Source: Deltaproteobacteria bacterium
GTDB lineage: Bacteria; Desulfobacterota; Desulfovibrionia; Desulfovibrionales; Desulfovibrionaceae
Assembly: GCA_031285295.1 (NCBI GenBank)
Contig: JAITWK010000008.1
Span: forward strand, 118,796-182,795
DNA length: 64,000 nt
Reading direction: 5' to 3'
Of this stretch, positions 1 through 9,763 are shown one piece after another; position 1 is the first letter of the stretch, and every line of letters begins with the position of its first letter. A program made the position numbers and the translations under genes. The notes beneath the pieces were generated by a model. It had not been told where the DNA came from and did not search any database. It worked only from the letters and a program-made list of their open reading frames with translations.

Positions 1-121
1 CCGTGAAGCTCGTCATGCAGATCGGGGCAACCAGGCACGCCCGGCTCGTCCGGATCGTCAGACTCACCCGGCTCGCCCAACTGACAAGGGCGGGCGCGCT
101 AGCAGCAGGATCGGCAATTTT

Positions 122-1438
122 TTGCGCGGCCTTTTCAGCGCTCCAGCCGCTCCCGGTGTCGCTGGCAAGTCTCTTGCCCCGCGTGTTTTTTCGCCCGGCA
201 GTTTTCACGAAATCGAACGCCCGGACTGGTTTTTTCTTGGTCTGGTGCTGGTGCTGCTGGGCTTGGGGCTGACCATGGTTTTTTCAGCCAGTGGTGTGGC
301 CTCAATACGCCTGCACGATGATCCTTATTACTTTTTTCGCCGTCAGATGATTTTTGCGGCACTGGGTCTGATCTGCATGTACGTGGCCTATAAAATTCCC
401 CGCCTGAAACTGGAAAAGCTGCAATATCTGATGCTTTTCGGCTGTCTGGCTCTGCTGCTGCTCGCGCTTTCGCCGCTCGGTGTCTCGGTCAACGGGGCGC
501 GGCGCTGGATCAATCTGGGCTTCATCCGCTTGCAGCCCATGGAGTTTGCCAAGATCGCTCTGGTATTTTACCTGGCCTTTTTTCTCAGCACCAAGCAGCA
601 CATCATTAAAACTTTCAGCCGGGGTATCATTCCGCCATTTCTTATTACCGGCCTGTTCTGCCTGCTTTTGCTGGCCCAGCCCGACTTCGGCGGGGCCACG
701 GTTATGACCATGCTGCTGTTTTTTATGTGCCTGGTGGGCGGCACCCGCCTGCTTTATCTGGTTTTTTCAGCCGGACTCGCCATGGGCGCGGCCAGCTTGC
801 TGATTATCATGGAGCCTTATCGCTTTCAGCGTTTGACCAGTTTTATGGACCCCTTTGCCAATGCCCAGGGCAGCGGCTATCAACTGGTGCAGTCGTTTTA
901 CGCCATGGGTTCCGGCGGCGTTTTCGGGGCCGGACTGGGCGCGGGCAGGCAGAAGCTTTTTTATCTGCCCGAGGCGCATACAGACTTTATCATGGCTGTG
1001 CTTGGCGAAGAATTGGGACTGGTGGGCGTAAGCGTGGTCTTTATCTTGCTGGGGCTGCTGTTCTGGCGCGGTATGCGCATTGCCATGCGGCAGCAGGATT
1101 TACGCGCCCGGCTTACCGCTTTCGGGCTTACGCTGGTATTGGCCATTCCCATGGTGCTGAACATGGCGGTGGTAAGCGGCACTGTGCCATCCAAAGGCGT
1201 GCCCATGCCATTTTTCAGTTACGGCGGCACTTCGTTGCTCAGTTCGCTCATTTGCGCGGGTTTTTTGCTTAATTATTCGCGCCCGTCCCGGCAAGCCAAT
1301 CAGGCCAGTCAGAGTGTTCAGTCTGTGCAATTCAGCCAGTCCCGGCGCTCAGATTTACCCGGCCTGTCCGCCAAGCCAAGGCAGTCAGGTTTGATCGGTC
1401 ACTCCAGACGGTCTGCTCAGGAGGCGGCGAATGCGTAG
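122..1438 (+). CDS. ftsW: Peptidoglycan glycosyltransferase FtsW (SEDS family)
   Basis: This polytopic membrane protein polymerises lipid II into septal glycan with its partner PBP3/FtsI. The SEDS signatures are visible: PEAHTDFIMAVLGEELG near residue 283, the YQLVQS and GAGLGAG stretch before it, and a late PFFSYGGTS. The first hydrophobic segment follows ERPDWFF. The start is uncertain. TTG at 122 is the first plausible start used here, but the same frame stays open back to base 2 with an Arg/Pro-rich hydrophilic stretch, so the gene may begin outside the window. A 50-residue Ser/Gln/Arg-rich tail follows the last membrane segment. The 3' end overlaps murG by 8 bp, which implies translational coupling. 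Confidence 0.93.
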   Translation: MRGLFSAPAAPGVAGKSLAPRVFSPGSFHEIERPDWFFLGLVLVLLGLGLTMVFSASGVASIRLHDDPYYFFRRQMIFAALGLICMYVAYKIPRLKLEKLQYLMLFGCLALLLLALSPLGVSVNGARRWINLGFIRLQPMEFAKIALVFYLAFFLSTKQHIIKTFSRGIIPPFLITGLFCLLLLAQPDFGGATVMTMLLFFMCLVGGTRLLYLVFSAGLAMGAASLLIIMEPYRFQRLTSFMDPFANAQGSGYQLVQSFYAMGSGGVFGAGLGAGRQKLFYLPEAHTDFIMAVLGEELGLVGVSVVFILLGLLFWRGMRIAMRQQDLRARLTAFGLTLVLAIPMVLNMAVVSGTVPSKGVPMPFFSYGGTSLLSSLICAGFLLNYSRPSRQANQASQSVQSVQFSQSRRSDLPGLSAKPRQSGLIGHSRRSAQEAANA

Positions 1439-2612
1439 GGTTATTCTCACTACCGGTGGAACCGGCGGGCATATTTTCCCGGCTTTGGCTGTGGCCGCCG
1501 AGTTACGGCGTACTTTTCCGGATATTGCCATTCTGTTCATGGGCGGTGAAAGCGGGCCGGAAGAGCGCCTGGCCAAACAGGCCGGTTTGGAGTTTATGAG
1601 CCTGCCGGTGCGCGGTTTCTTCGGGCGCGGGGTGCGGGCCGTGGGCGCGGGGTTCAGGCTGCTGCGCGGCATTGCCCTGGCTCGCCGGAAGATTCGGAAA
1701 TTTAAGCCGGATTTGGTAATCGGCTTCGGCGGTTATGCTGCGGCTGCGGCTGTGGCTGCCGGACTCCTTTGCGGGGTGCCGACCATGATTCACGAGCAGA
1801 ACAGCGTGCCCGGCATCGCTAACCGGCTGCTTGGCCGCTACGTGGATAAGGTCTGCATTTCACTGCCGGAAGCGGAAAAATGGTTCAAACCGGGTAAAAC
1901 CGCGCTTACCGGCAATCCGGTGCGGCGCGGCATCCGTGAGCTTTACCGCGACAAGCTGCAAAAAACGCAAGATGCGGCCTGCCCGGCGCAAAAGGATCAA
2001 AATGCGGCAACGGCATCGGCAACCGCATCAGACCGCCGCAATCTGTTGGTGCTGGGCGGCAGTCAGGGCGCAAAAGCGCTTAACAGCGCGGTGCTGGAAG
2101 ATTTGCCCCGGCTTCTGGACGCCGGATTGACCGTACGTATTCAGGCGGGTGCGGCTGATTATGAGCGGGTGGCGGCTGCGCTAAAACAGCTTGCTGACGA
2201 AGCCACCGGGACAGGGCGGACAACGGAGAGTTTTGCCGCGCGGGTAAGCGTAAGCGCTTTTATTGAGGATATGCGTGAGGCCTACGCCTGGGCGGATCTG
2301 GCCCTGTGCCGGGCCGGAGCCACCACCGTGGCCGAATTGGCTGTGGCCGGATTGCCAGCTATTTTTGTACCGTTCCCTTTTGCCACGCATAACCACCAGT
2401 TGCATAACGCCGAACAGGTTCGCAAGCTGGGAGCGGCTCTGCTGCTGGAGCAGAAGGACTTTGCCCCCGGACGCCTGGCCGATCTTACGGCTGGCCTGTT
2501 TGCCGAACCGGCCCGGCTAGCCTCCATGTCGGAAGCGGCCTTGCTGCTGGCCAACCCGGATGCAGCGGAGAAGGTTATCGGCGAAGCGCGCAAAATTTTA
2601 GGTAGTGCGTAA
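1431..2612 (+). CDS. murG: UDP-GlcNAc:undecaprenyl-PP-MurNAc-pentapeptide GlcNAc transferase MurG
   Basis: MurG converts lipid I to lipid II on the inner face of the membrane. It is a GT-B fold enzyme: [15 protein letters not shown] lies at the N terminus, HEQNSVPG near residue 120, [10 protein letters not shown] near 208, and the donor-site AGATTVAEL near 293. ATG 1431 lies inside the end of ftsW and is preceded by GGAGGCG. The protein (393 aa) is longer than typical MurG (about 355). The excess includes an Ala/Thr/Gln-rich insert around residues 180-200, between the two Rossmann domains. The last codons (GGTAGTGCGTAA) resemble the end of the interspersed palindrome described in the findings. 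Confidence 0.96.
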   Translation: MRRVILTTGGTGGHIFPALAVAAELRRTFPDIAILFMGGESGPEERLAKQAGLEFMSLPVRGFFGRGVRAVGAGFRLLRGIALARRKIRKFKPDLVIGFGGYAAAAAVAAGLLCGVPTMIHEQNSVPGIANRLLGRYVDKVCISLPEAEKWFKPGKTALTGNPVRRGIRELYRDKLQKTQDAACPAQKDQNAATASATASDRRNLLVLGGSQGAKALNSAVLEDLPRLLDAGLTVRIQAGAADYERVAAALKQLADEATGTGRTTESFAARVSVSAFIEDMREAYAWADLALCRAGATTVAELAVAGLPAIFVPFPFATHNHQLHNAEQVRKLGAALLLEQKDFAPGRLADLTAGLFAEPARLASMSEAALLLANPDAAEKVIGEARKILGSA

Positions 2613-2619
2613 AAAATTG

Positions 2620-2816
2620 GGTAGCGTCTAAGTTTGCCATCAGATTAGGAAGGCGAGTTTTTTGTGAAGGAAGTGACAATTTCGCAGGAAAGCGAAATTG
2701 GACGCCGAAGGCGCCCGAAGGGGTGAGCCACAGGATGTGGCGAATCAGCTCTTCTGGTACTCGACCGGAGCAAAAAACGAAATCTGACGACGTATCACGG
2801 CAAAATCAGGCGCTAC
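2620..2816 (-). repeat. Composite copy of the palindromic repeat in the murG-murC gap
   Basis: Its outer ends pair with each other (GGTAGCG with CGCTAC, then GTTTGCC with GGCAAAA). The right half keeps the family core CGAAATCTGACGACGTATCACGG. The apex of the element is replaced by about 65-90 bp containing three small hairpins, including CAATTTCGC/GCGAAATTG and GCCACAGGATGTGGC. The same hairpin module occurs without the outer arms before rnhB at about 17985-18056. The element ends just upstream of the murC Shine-Dalgarno sequence. Confidence 0.75.
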
Positions 2817-2833
2817 AGAAAAAGGAGCATAAT

Positions 2834-4192
2834 GTGCAGAGAATAAGCAAGATCCACATGGTAGGCATAGGCGGTACGGGCATGAACGGCATCGCCGAGG
2901 TGCTGCACAACCTCGGTTATATTGTCAGTGGCTCGGATATGTCCGAAAACGCTGCCGTGCGTCATTTGCAGCGCCTGGGAGTTGATGTTGCCATCGGCCA
3001 TAGTGCTGCCAACCTGCGGGATGTGCATGTGCTGGTAAAATCCACGGCTATCCGCGATGATAACGAAGAAGTCGTGGCGGCCAGAGAGCGCGGCATTCCG
3101 ATTATTCCCAGGGCGGAAATGCTGGCCGAACTTATGCGCCTGCGTAAAAGCATTGCCATTGCCGGAACGCATGGCAAAACCACCACCACTTCGCTTACGG
3201 CTACCATTTTTGAAGAAGCCGGTTTTGACCCCACGGTGATCATCGGCGGCAGGCTGAACGCCTACGGCACTAACGCCCGCCTTGGCACTGGCGACTATCT
3301 GCTGGCCGAAGCCGATGAATCGGACGGATCTTTTCTCTGTCTGATGTCGATTATGAACGTGGTCACCAATATTGATATGGATCACGTCGATTTTTACGGC
3401 GATCAGGCCAGCATTGACGATTCTTTTGTCTCCTTCATGAACAAGGTTCCTTTTTACGGCATCAACGTTGTTTGCGGCGACGACCCTGGTGTGCGCCGGG
3501 TACTGGACCGGATCAAACGCCCGGTGCTTACCTACGGTTTTGGCGCGGGCAACGATTTGACCGCCGAAATTATCGAACTTGGTGAAGTCAGTATTTTTGA
3601 TGTTCTGCTCAAGGGCTGCAACCTGGGCCGGGTAGAGCTTGCGCATCCGGGCAGGCACAACGTCCTTAACGCGCTGGCTGCCATCGGGGTGGCCATGCAG
3701 GCGCAGATTCCGGCTCATGTCTGCATTGAGGGCCTGAAAAAGTTCAAGGGCGTGGGACGCCGCTTCGAGCGCAAGGGCAGCCGCAATGACGTGCTGGTGG
3801 TGGATGATTACGGGCATCACCCGGCGGAAATCAAGGCCACTATCGCCACGGCCAAACAAAGCTTCCCGCAGCGCAGATTGGTGGTAGCCTTCCAGCCGCA
3901 TCGTTTTTCGCGCACGCAGGCCCTGTTTGGCGATTTTTGCAAAGCTTTCGGCCAGGTTGACGAGCTTTTGCTTACCGAAATTTACGCAGCCTCGGAAGAG
4001 CCTATACCCGGCGTAAGCGGCCAGAGTTTGGCCCAGGGCATCAGGCAGGTTTCCAAGGTAACGCCCAGGTATTTTCAAACCCTGGATGATCTTAACGCCG
4101 CACTGCCGGAAATTTTGCAGCCCGGCGATCTGTTCATCACCATGGGGGCGGGAAATATATGGACTGTCGGGCCAAAATGGCTGGAGCAGTAA
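2834..4192 (+). CDS. murC: UDP-N-acetylmuramate--L-alanine ligase MurC
   Basis: This cytoplasmic Mur ligase adds L-Ala to UDP-MurNAc using ATP. The N-terminal nucleotide-binding loop GIGGTGMNG lies at residues 11-19, the ATP P-loop [10 protein letters not shown] near 111, and [10 protein letters not shown] near 322. GTG 2834 is chosen because AAAAAGGAG sits 7 nt upstream and MurC homology begins at once (KIHMVGIGG). The frame is open further upstream to 2723, but that part is encoded by the palindromic repeat and is unlike MurC. Its length from GTG, 452 aa, is normal for the family. Confidence 0.95.
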   Translation: MQRISKIHMVGIGGTGMNGIAEVLHNLGYIVSGSDMSENAAVRHLQRLGVDVAIGHSAANLRDVHVLVKSTAIRDDNEEVVAARERGIPIIPRAEMLAELMRLRKSIAIAGTHGKTTTTSLTATIFEEAGFDPTVIIGGRLNAYGTNARLGTGDYLLAEADESDGSFLCLMSIMNVVTNIDMDHVDFYGDQASIDDSFVSFMNKVPFYGINVVCGDDPGVRRVLDRIKRPVLTYGFGAGNDLTAEIIELGEVSIFDVLLKGCNLGRVELAHPGRHNVLNALAAIGVAMQAQIPAHVCIEGLKKFKGVGRRFERKGSRNDVLVVDDYGHHPAEIKATIATAKQSFPQRRLVVAFQPHRFSRTQALFGDFCKAFGQVDELLLTEIYAASEEPIPGVSGQSLAQGIRQVSKVTPRYFQTLDDLNAALPEILQPGDLFITMGAGNIWTVGPKWLEQ

Positions 4193-4236
4193 AGCTCGCC
4201 TTCCTTGTCTGACGACAAACTGAAGCACTGCTACAT
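4192..4236 (+). repeat. Right-half remnant of the palindromic repeat after murC
   Basis: CTCGCCTTCCTTGTCTGACG followed by ACAA and GCACTGCTAC matches the right half of the repeat. The AGCAGT just upstream, which spans the murC stop codon, can pair with the terminal ACTGCT. There is no left half. It fills most of the gap to murB. Confidence 0.5.
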
Positions 4237-4275
4237 GTGCTGGTTGAAAGAGTTATTAATATCTGAGGGCGAAAC

Positions 4276-5262
4276 ATGCGCGGTTTGAAGATTAAAAAAG
4301 CGCCGTCTCTGGCCGAACTTACCAGCATCAGGCTGGGCGGGACAGCTATTGCCGAAATTACGCTGGAAGACCTGCATGGTTTCGATGCCCTGCCGGAGGC
4401 GCTTGCGCGTCTGGGCGGGCAGCCGGTAGCGCTTGGCCGGGGCAGCAACATTATCGCGGCTGGCGGCGAACTGCCGCTGGTGCTGCTGCGTCTGGGCAGT
4501 GAGCGGGGCGGTGAACTGCATTCAGATAAGGCCGAAACGCTACGCGATTATGAAAACGAAGCCCTGTTTGGAGCCTGGGGCGGCATGCCTTTGCCGCTGC
4601 TGGTCAACCAACTGAGCAGGGGTGGCTTTGCCGGTTTCAGCGGTCTGGTTGGCGTGCCCGGTTCTCTTGGCGGGGCCGTGGCCATGAATGCCGGTTCCTT
4701 TGGCATGGATATCAAGGGTTGTTTACGCCGGGTACTGCTTTTTTCGCCGCGATTGGGACTTTTTACCCGCGAAGCGGAAGAACTGGATATCAGCTATCGT
4801 CATTTTGCCGTGTCCGGGTTGGTTGAAGGTAGACTCAACGACAGTGGCTCTGTAGCTGACACCAGTAGCTCTGCATCTGACGGTAAAGGCTCTGTAGCTG
4901 GCAACTGGTTTTTGGTGGTGCGGGCCGAGTTTTTGTGCCGCAAGGCGGAGGCGGATCTGCTGCGGCATGAAATGGAAGAATTTTACGCCCGCAAAAGCTC
5001 CAGCCAGCCGGTTGGGGCGCGTAGCGCTGGCTGTGTGTTTAAAAACCACGCTGCCGGTCCGGCCGGGCGTCTGCTGGAAGAAGCCGGTTTTAAAGGCAAA
5101 GCCCTGGGCGGCATGATGTTTTCCGATTTGCACGCCAACTTTTTGATCAACACTGGCCGGGGAACTCCGGCGGAAGCCTTTGAGCTGATTGAACTGGCCC
5201 GGCGGGCAGTGCTGGAAAAATGCGGGGCGGCTCTTGAGCCGGAGGTGCGCTTATGGGCCTGA
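4276..5262 (+). CDS. murB: UDP-N-acetylenolpyruvoylglucosamine reductase MurB
   Basis: This FAD enzyme reduces UDP-GlcNAc-enolpyruvate to UDP-MurNAc. The FAD-binding stretches are present (ALGRGSNII near residue 50; GLVGVPGSLGGAVAMNAGS near 117). The active-site region near residue 247 reads GARSAGCVFKN, so the proton-donor position appears to be Cys rather than the Ser of E. coli. The C-terminal EPEVRLW carries the conserved Glu. A Ser/Asp/Gly-rich insert at residues 189-209 is encoded by a 21-bp motif repeated three times. The gene overlaps ftsQ by 10 bp. Confidence 0.93.
   Translation: MRGLKIKKAPSLAELTSIRLGGTAIAEITLEDLHGFDALPEALARLGGQPVALGRGSNIIAAGGELPLVLLRLGSERGGELHSDKAETLRDYENEALFGAWGGMPLPLLVNQLSRGGFAGFSGLVGVPGSLGGAVAMNAGSFGMDIKGCLRRVLLFSPRLGLFTREAEELDISYRHFAVSGLVEGRLNDSGSVADTSSSASDGKGSVAGNWFLVVRAEFLCRKAEADLLRHEMEEFYARKSSSQPVGARSAGCVFKNHAAGPAGRLLEEAGFKGKALGGMMFSDLHANFLINTGRGTPAEAFELIELARRAVLEKCGAALEPEVRLWA
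4841..4903 (+). repeat. Three imperfect 21-bp tandem repeats inside murB
   Basis: The units encode DSGSVAD, TSSSASD and GKGSVAG. Each contains GGCTCTGTAGCTG or a close variant (AGCTCTGCATCTG in the second). They form an in-frame low-complexity loop in MurB. Confidence 0.8.
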
Positions 5263-6140
5263 TCCCTTTTTTGGGCGGCAAGAAAGCCGGGCGGGAGCGG
5301 GATGGCAGGGAAGCCAAGGGCCGCAGTAACGGCAAGGAAGCCCCAAACCGTTACCAGAAGCCGAAATCCGACGAAAAACCGGCGCGTTTGCGCAAGCTGG
5401 GCGGGCTTGGGCGCTTGTTTAAAGGCTGCATTTTTGCCGGCTTAATCCTGGGCGTATTTTTTTTCATCGGCATCGGACTGGCACATTGTTATAATTTCTT
5501 TGTTAACAGCGAATATTTCCGGCTTAAAACTATTGAAATCAGTGGCAATTCCAGGTTAAAGTCTAGAGAAGTTTTAGATATTGTTGAATTGACGCCTGGC
5601 GTGAGCAATACGCTGGCCGTGTCCATTGATGCCATGGAAGCCGCCTTGGCCAGAAACCCCTGGGTTGGCGGCCTTTCGATAAAACGTACGCTGCCTGACC
5701 GTTTTGCGATTACGGTTACGGAGCGTGAGCCTAAATATTGGGTGAATCGCGGCGGTATTCTTTATTATGCCGACGCGGCTGGTGCTCCGATTATGCCGGT
5801 TTCCACGCACGGCTTTTCTTCGCTGCCCGCCCTGGAAATTGAACCGGGAGCGGAAGCGCAGGCCCGGCGGTTGCCCGAATTGGTGAGCAGCCTGGCCGAG
5901 GCGGATTTGCCTCTGGATATAGCCTCTTCGGCCTGGTTGCGGCTTTCGGCTGGCGGGGCACTGGAATTAAGGCCCAATGACAAGTTACTGGTTAGTCTGG
6001 GCATTGCCGATTGGGCGCGGCATCTGGAGCATTTGGACAAGGTTTTGCAGGATTTATCGCGCCGGGGCGAATTGCGCTCGGTTGCGGAAATAAAGGTTCA
6101 CGGCGGTAATGTCTGGGTAACCCGCAGAAGCGGATCATAA
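5253..6140 (+). CDS. ftsQ: Cell division protein FtsQ
   Basis: This is a bitopic divisome protein. It has a long Lys/Arg/Gly-rich cytoplasmic tail (residues 1-52), one membrane segment at about 55-76, then a POTRA domain with the typical IEISGNSRLKSREVLDIV, followed by the FtsQ beta domain (LPDRFAITVTEREPKYWV). ATG 5253 overlaps the murB end and has GGAGG upstream. The position between murB and ftsA is the classic dcw order. Length (295 aa) is normal. Confidence 0.9.
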   Translation: MGLIPFLGGKKAGRERDGREAKGRSNGKEAPNRYQKPKSDEKPARLRKLGGLGRLFKGCIFAGLILGVFFFIGIGLAHCYNFFVNSEYFRLKTIEISGNSRLKSREVLDIVELTPGVSNTLAVSIDAMEAALARNPWVGGLSIKRTLPDRFAITVTEREPKYWVNRGGILYYADAAGAPIMPVSTHGFSSLPALEIEPGAEAQARRLPELVSSLAEADLPLDIASSAWLRLSAGGALELRPNDKLLVSLGIADWARHLEHLDKVLQDLSRRGELRSVAEIKVHGGNVWVTRRSGS

Positions 6141-6208
6141 ATAAAAAACAGCCTGCCGGGCATTGAATCGTGCGGGCTTGATAGTGATAAACGGGATGGA
6201 GGAAGCGC

Positions 6209-7444
6209 ATGGCTAGATCAGAGCTGGTTGTCGGCCTGGACATAGGCACCACAAAAATTTGTGCCGTGGTGGGCGAAGTCGGCAACGATGGTGTGGACAT
6301 CGTCGGCATAGGTTCCTGTCCTTCGACGGGCCTGCGCAAGGGCGTGGTCGTCAGCATCGACAATACGGTAAGCTCCATCCAGAAGGCTTTGCAGGAAGCC
6401 GAGCTTATGGCCGGTTGCGAAATCCGTTCGGTTTACGCCGGTATCGCGGGCAGTCACATCAAGGGCTTCAACAGCCACGGCGTGATCGCCATCAAAAGCG
6501 ACATTGTCACGGCCAAGGATGTGGAGCGGGCCATGGACGCGGCCAAGGCCGTGGCCATTCCGCTGGATCGCGAAGTTATCCACACCCTGCCGCAGGAGTT
6601 CATTATTGACGATCAGCGCGGCATAGCCGACCCGCTGGGCATGGCTGGTGTGCGCCTGGAAGTAAAGGTGCATATCGTTACCGGCGCAGTGGCCAGCGCA
6701 CAAAATATCGTGCGTTGCTGCCACAGCAGCGGCCTGGACGTGGCGGACATCGTGCTGGAATCGCTGGCTTCGGCAAGATCCGTGCTGACCGATGAGGAGC
6801 GCGAACTTGGCGTGGTTCTGGTGGATTTGGGCGGCGGCACTTCGGATATAGCGGTGTTCGCCAACGATTCGATCAAGCATACGGCGGTGCTGGCTTTGGG
6901 CGGTCAAAACCTGACCAACGATATTGCCTATGGGTTGCGCACCCCGCTGGCCGGGGCCGAAGCGATCAAACTCAAGTACGCCAGCGCCATGGTGGATTTG
7001 GTGCATAACGACGAATACATCGAGGTGCCCGGCGTGGGCGGGCGCGAACCGCGCAAGCTTTCGCGGCGCATGTTGGCCGAAATCTGCCAGCCGCGCATGG
7101 AAGAGATTCTTTCGCTGGTGGATCAGGAGCTGGTGCGTTCCGGCTACAAGCATCTGGCCGGGGCTGGCGTGGTGCTCACCGGCGGGACTTCGCTTATTGA
7201 CGGCTGTCAGGAACTGGCCGAGCAGATTTTCAATCTGCCCACACGCATCGGTTTTCCCCGTAACGTGGGCGGACTCAAAGACGTGGTGAACAGCCCTAAA
7301 TACGCCACTGCGGTCGGGCTTTTGTGCTACGGCGCGGAAAGGACGGGGATTCAGGGCGAACAGCGTTTCAACGCGCGTGATGGCTCCTCCATGTTCAGCA
7401 AGGTGCGCTCATGCATGAAAAAGTGGTTTATGGACGTGAGTTAA
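6209..7444 (+). CDS. ftsA: Cell division protein FtsA
   Basis: This actin-like ATPase tethers FtsZ to the membrane. The phosphate-1 motif GLDIGTTKICAVVGE is at the N terminus, the phosphate-2 motif DLGGGTSDIAVF is near residue 207, and GVVLTGGTSLIDG is near 317. The C-terminal MFSKVRSCMKKWFMDV looks like the amphipathic membrane-targeting helix. The start ATG 6209 follows GGAGGAAG at good spacing. Length (411 aa) is typical. Confidence 0.96.
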   Translation: MARSELVVGLDIGTTKICAVVGEVGNDGVDIVGIGSCPSTGLRKGVVVSIDNTVSSIQKALQEAELMAGCEIRSVYAGIAGSHIKGFNSHGVIAIKSDIVTAKDVERAMDAAKAVAIPLDREVIHTLPQEFIIDDQRGIADPLGMAGVRLEVKVHIVTGAVASAQNIVRCCHSSGLDVADIVLESLASARSVLTDEERELGVVLVDLGGGTSDIAVFANDSIKHTAVLALGGQNLTNDIAYGLRTPLAGAEAIKLKYASAMVDLVHNDEYIEVPGVGGREPRKLSRRMLAEICQPRMEEILSLVDQELVRSGYKHLAGAGVVLTGGTSLIDGCQELAEQIFNLPTRIGFPRNVGGLKDVVNSPKYATAVGLLCYGAERTGIQGEQRFNARDGSSMFSKVRSCMKKWFMDVS

Positions 7445-7515
7445 CATACTGAAAAGTTAATTTTTTTGATCAAAATATAAGCGCTGGGGCATTTTCTACT
7501 TAAGGAGAGGAAGAT

Positions 7516-8823
7516 ATGGAATTTGCGGAACTTTGCCAGGATTCGATGGCCAAAATTAAAGTCATCGGCGTTGGCGGCGGCGGCGGAAACGCCGTAAACA
7601 ACATGGTCAGATCTGCGCTCAGCAGCGTGACCTTTATCGCGGCCAACACCGATATGCAGGCCCTGAACAATTCTCTGGCCAGCGTCAAGCTTCAGCTCGG
7701 CGAAAAGCTCACCAAAGGGCTTGGCGCAGGTGCCAATCCCATGGTCGGCTGTGAGGCCGCCAAAGAAAGCCTCTCCCAGATTCAGGACGCCATTGGCGAG
7801 GCGGATATGGTTTTTGTAACCGCTGGCATGGGCGGCGGCACCGGCACCGGAGCCGCTCCGGTTATCGCCCAGGTTGCCAGGGAAATGGGCGCTTTGACCG
7901 TAGGCGTTGTCACCAAGCCTTTTTCCTTTGAAGGCAAGCGCCGCTTGCAGTCGGCCGAGGCCGGTATTGCCGAGTTGCGCAAATATGTTGACAGCCTGAT
8001 TACCATCCCCAACAGCCGCCTGGTGCAACTGGCCCCGAAAAACGCCACGTTCAAGGATATGCTGAAAAGGGCCGATGATGTGCTTTTCCACGCGGTAAAG
8101 GGCATTTCCGATTTGTTGATGGTACCCGGCCTGATCAACCTGGATTTCGCCGACGTGAAAGCCGTCATGGGCGAATCCGGTCTGGCCCTCATGGGCGCGG
8201 GCGTGGCCAGCGGCGAATCCCGGGCGCGTGAAGCGGCCATGCACGCCATTACCAGCCCGCTGCTGGAAGATGTTTCCATTGATGGCGCGCGCGGCGTGCT
8301 GATCAATATCACCAGCGGCCCGGACATCACTCTGGAAGAAGTCAGCGAAGCCGCCGGTATTATTCAGGAAGCCGCCCATGAGGATGCCAACATCTTCTTC
8401 GGCGCGGTTTTTGATGAATCGGTCGGCGACAATATGCATATTACCGTCATTGCTACCGGCATCGACAACGCCATGCACATGCAGGCAGGCGACAAGATTA
8501 TGCCCATGCAGCAGGGCAGGCAGGGCAACCCCGGCGCTTTTGGCGGTTCAACTGGCCCCGGCGGCGGAATCCGCCAGCCGCAATACGCCCCCATTGAAAC
8601 TTTGAGAACCGCTGCTCCCGGCCCCTTGCGCAGTCAGATCAATCTTCCCGGCGGTGATGTCAACGTGCCGACTTATATGCGCACCGATAACTCCGGCCTC
8701 GGTCTTGGCGGTCTTGGCATCAAGCCGGCCCAGGCCATTGCGCATGCCCCCGGCGAAGATGATTTCATCTTTGACGAGGATGAGATGGAGGCCCCGGCCT
8801 TTATTCGCCGTCAGGCTAACTAG
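7516..8823 (+). CDS. ftsZ: Cell division GTPase FtsZ
   Basis: This tubulin-like GTPase forms the division ring. It has [13 protein letters not shown] near the N terminus, the tubulin signature [13 protein letters not shown] near residue 106, and the T7 synergy loop NLDFADV near 208. A Gly/Pro-rich linker (about 330-415) leads to the C-terminal peptide [16 protein letters not shown] that would bind FtsA. ATG 7516 follows AAGGAGAGG. The 71-bp gap after ftsA is the largest among the last dcw genes and could hold a promoter, though none is clear. Confidence 0.97.
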   Translation: MEFAELCQDSMAKIKVIGVGGGGGNAVNNMVRSALSSVTFIAANTDMQALNNSLASVKLQLGEKLTKGLGAGANPMVGCEAAKESLSQIQDAIGEADMVFVTAGMGGGTGTGAAPVIAQVAREMGALTVGVVTKPFSFEGKRRLQSAEAGIAELRKYVDSLITIPNSRLVQLAPKNATFKDMLKRADDVLFHAVKGISDLLMVPGLINLDFADVKAVMGESGLALMGAGVASGESRAREAAMHAITSPLLEDVSIDGARGVLINITSGPDITLEEVSEAAGIIQEAAHEDANIFFGAVFDESVGDNMHITVIATGIDNAMHMQAGDKIMPMQQGRQGNPGAFGGSTGPGGGIRQPQYAPIETLRTAAPGPLRSQINLPGGDVNVPTYMRTDNSGLGLGGLGIKPAQAIAHAPGEDDFIFDEDEMEAPAFIRRQAN

Positions 8824-8829
8824 CATTTA

Positions 8830-9684
8830 ATGTCTTCCGCTCCTTTATATGTTGTAGGCCTAGGGCCGGGCAGCCCGGATTTGCTGCCGCCCCGGGCCTT
8901 GCACGCTCTGGAGGCCAGCCAGGTATTGATCGGCTACCAGCGCTATCTGGATCTTTTGCCCCCGGATCTTTTGTGTACCCGTAGGCTGGTGCGCAGCGGC
9001 ATGACCGATGAAATCAGCCGCTGCAATCAGGCTCTGGATGCTGTTTTGACCGGCGAAACCGTCAGTCTGGTTTGTTCCGGCGATCCCGGCGTCTACGCCA
9101 TGGCCGGTCTGGTTTATGAGCTGGCTGCTGAACGCGGCCTGGTTTGCGGGCCAGCCGCCGGGTATAATGCGCTTTGCGATTCAGCCGCAGTTTCCGGCAT
9201 TGAGAAGGCGATCGATATCCGGGTAGTGCCGGGAATTCCGGCGCTTTGCGCTGCCGCGGCCCTGCTGGGCGCACCCCTGATGCACGATTTCGCAAGCCTG
9301 AGTCTTTCGGACTTGCTCACGCCCTGGGAGTTGATCGAGAAAAGGGCCGAATGCGCCCTGGCCGGTGATTTTGTGCTGGTCATCTATAACCCGCGTTCCG
9401 GAAAACGCACCCGGCAACTGGAACGGGTGCTGGAAATGGCCCTGGCCGAGCGCGGCCAGCAGGGCGTTATCGGGCTGGTTCGCAATGCCGAGCGGATGGA
9501 ACAGGTGGTGGAACTTTGCCGCCTGGCCGATTTTGATCCGGCGCGGGCCGACATGCTTTCCATCATTTTTATCGGTAACTCCCAAACCCGGCTGCTGCCT
9601 GATGTCAATGGGGGCAGTAACTGGCGTCTGGGAGCCAGGATGGTTACGCCGCGCGGTTATCTTAAGAAATACCAGGCAAGTTGA
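8830..9684 (+). CDS. cobJ: Precorrin-3B/cobalt-precorrin-3B C17-methyltransferase
   Basis: This SAM-dependent tetrapyrrole methylase contracts the ring in cobalamin synthesis. It shows GLGPGSPDLL at the N terminus, the SAM loop CSGDPGVYAMAG near residue 79, and VIYNPRSGKRTRQL near 182, as in CobJ/CbiH. It starts 6 bp after ftsZ with no obvious ribosome-binding site, so it is probably co-translated with ftsZ. Length (284 aa) is slightly above the usual 240-260. Sulfate reducers normally use the anaerobic (CbiH) route, so cbiH would be an equally good name. No other cobalamin gene lies nearby. Confidence 0.88.
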   Translation: MSSAPLYVVGLGPGSPDLLPPRALHALEASQVLIGYQRYLDLLPPDLLCTRRLVRSGMTDEISRCNQALDAVLTGETVSLVCSGDPGVYAMAGLVYELAAERGLVCGPAAGYNALCDSAAVSGIEKAIDIRVVPGIPALCAAAALLGAPLMHDFASLSLSDLLTPWELIEKRAECALAGDFVLVIYNPRSGKRTRQLERVLEMALAERGQQGVIGLVRNAERMEQVVELCRLADFDPARADMLSIIFIGNSQTRLLPDVNGGSNWRLGARMVTPRGYLKKYQAS

Positions 9685-9713
9685 TTGACGCGTTGCAGGT
9701 GGCAGCGTTATAT
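9685..9713 (+). promoter_or_regulatory. Predicted promoter of the first cytochrome c3 gene
   Basis: TTGACG (9685-9690), a 17-bp spacer, then TTATAT (9708-9713). The second cytochrome gene has the same arrangement with similar sequence, which supports both. Confidence 0.6.
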
Positions 9714-9763
9714 TTTTATCATGCTTATTACTATCTTGTAACTGATGAAGGAGATTCATACTC

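Noticed and set aside
3..272. A GTG-initiated 89-residue frame at the left edge
   Set aside because: It overlaps ftsW in another frame, is rich in Arg/Leu repeats and ends inside the first FtsW membrane segment.
2813..4228. A 471-codon minus-strand frame opposite murC
   Set aside because: Antisense shadow of murC with no recognisable motifs or ribosome-binding site.
6141..6208. A frameshift or missing gene between ftsQ and ftsA
   Set aside because: The 68-bp gap is short, both proteins are complete, and a good ribosome-binding site precedes ftsA.
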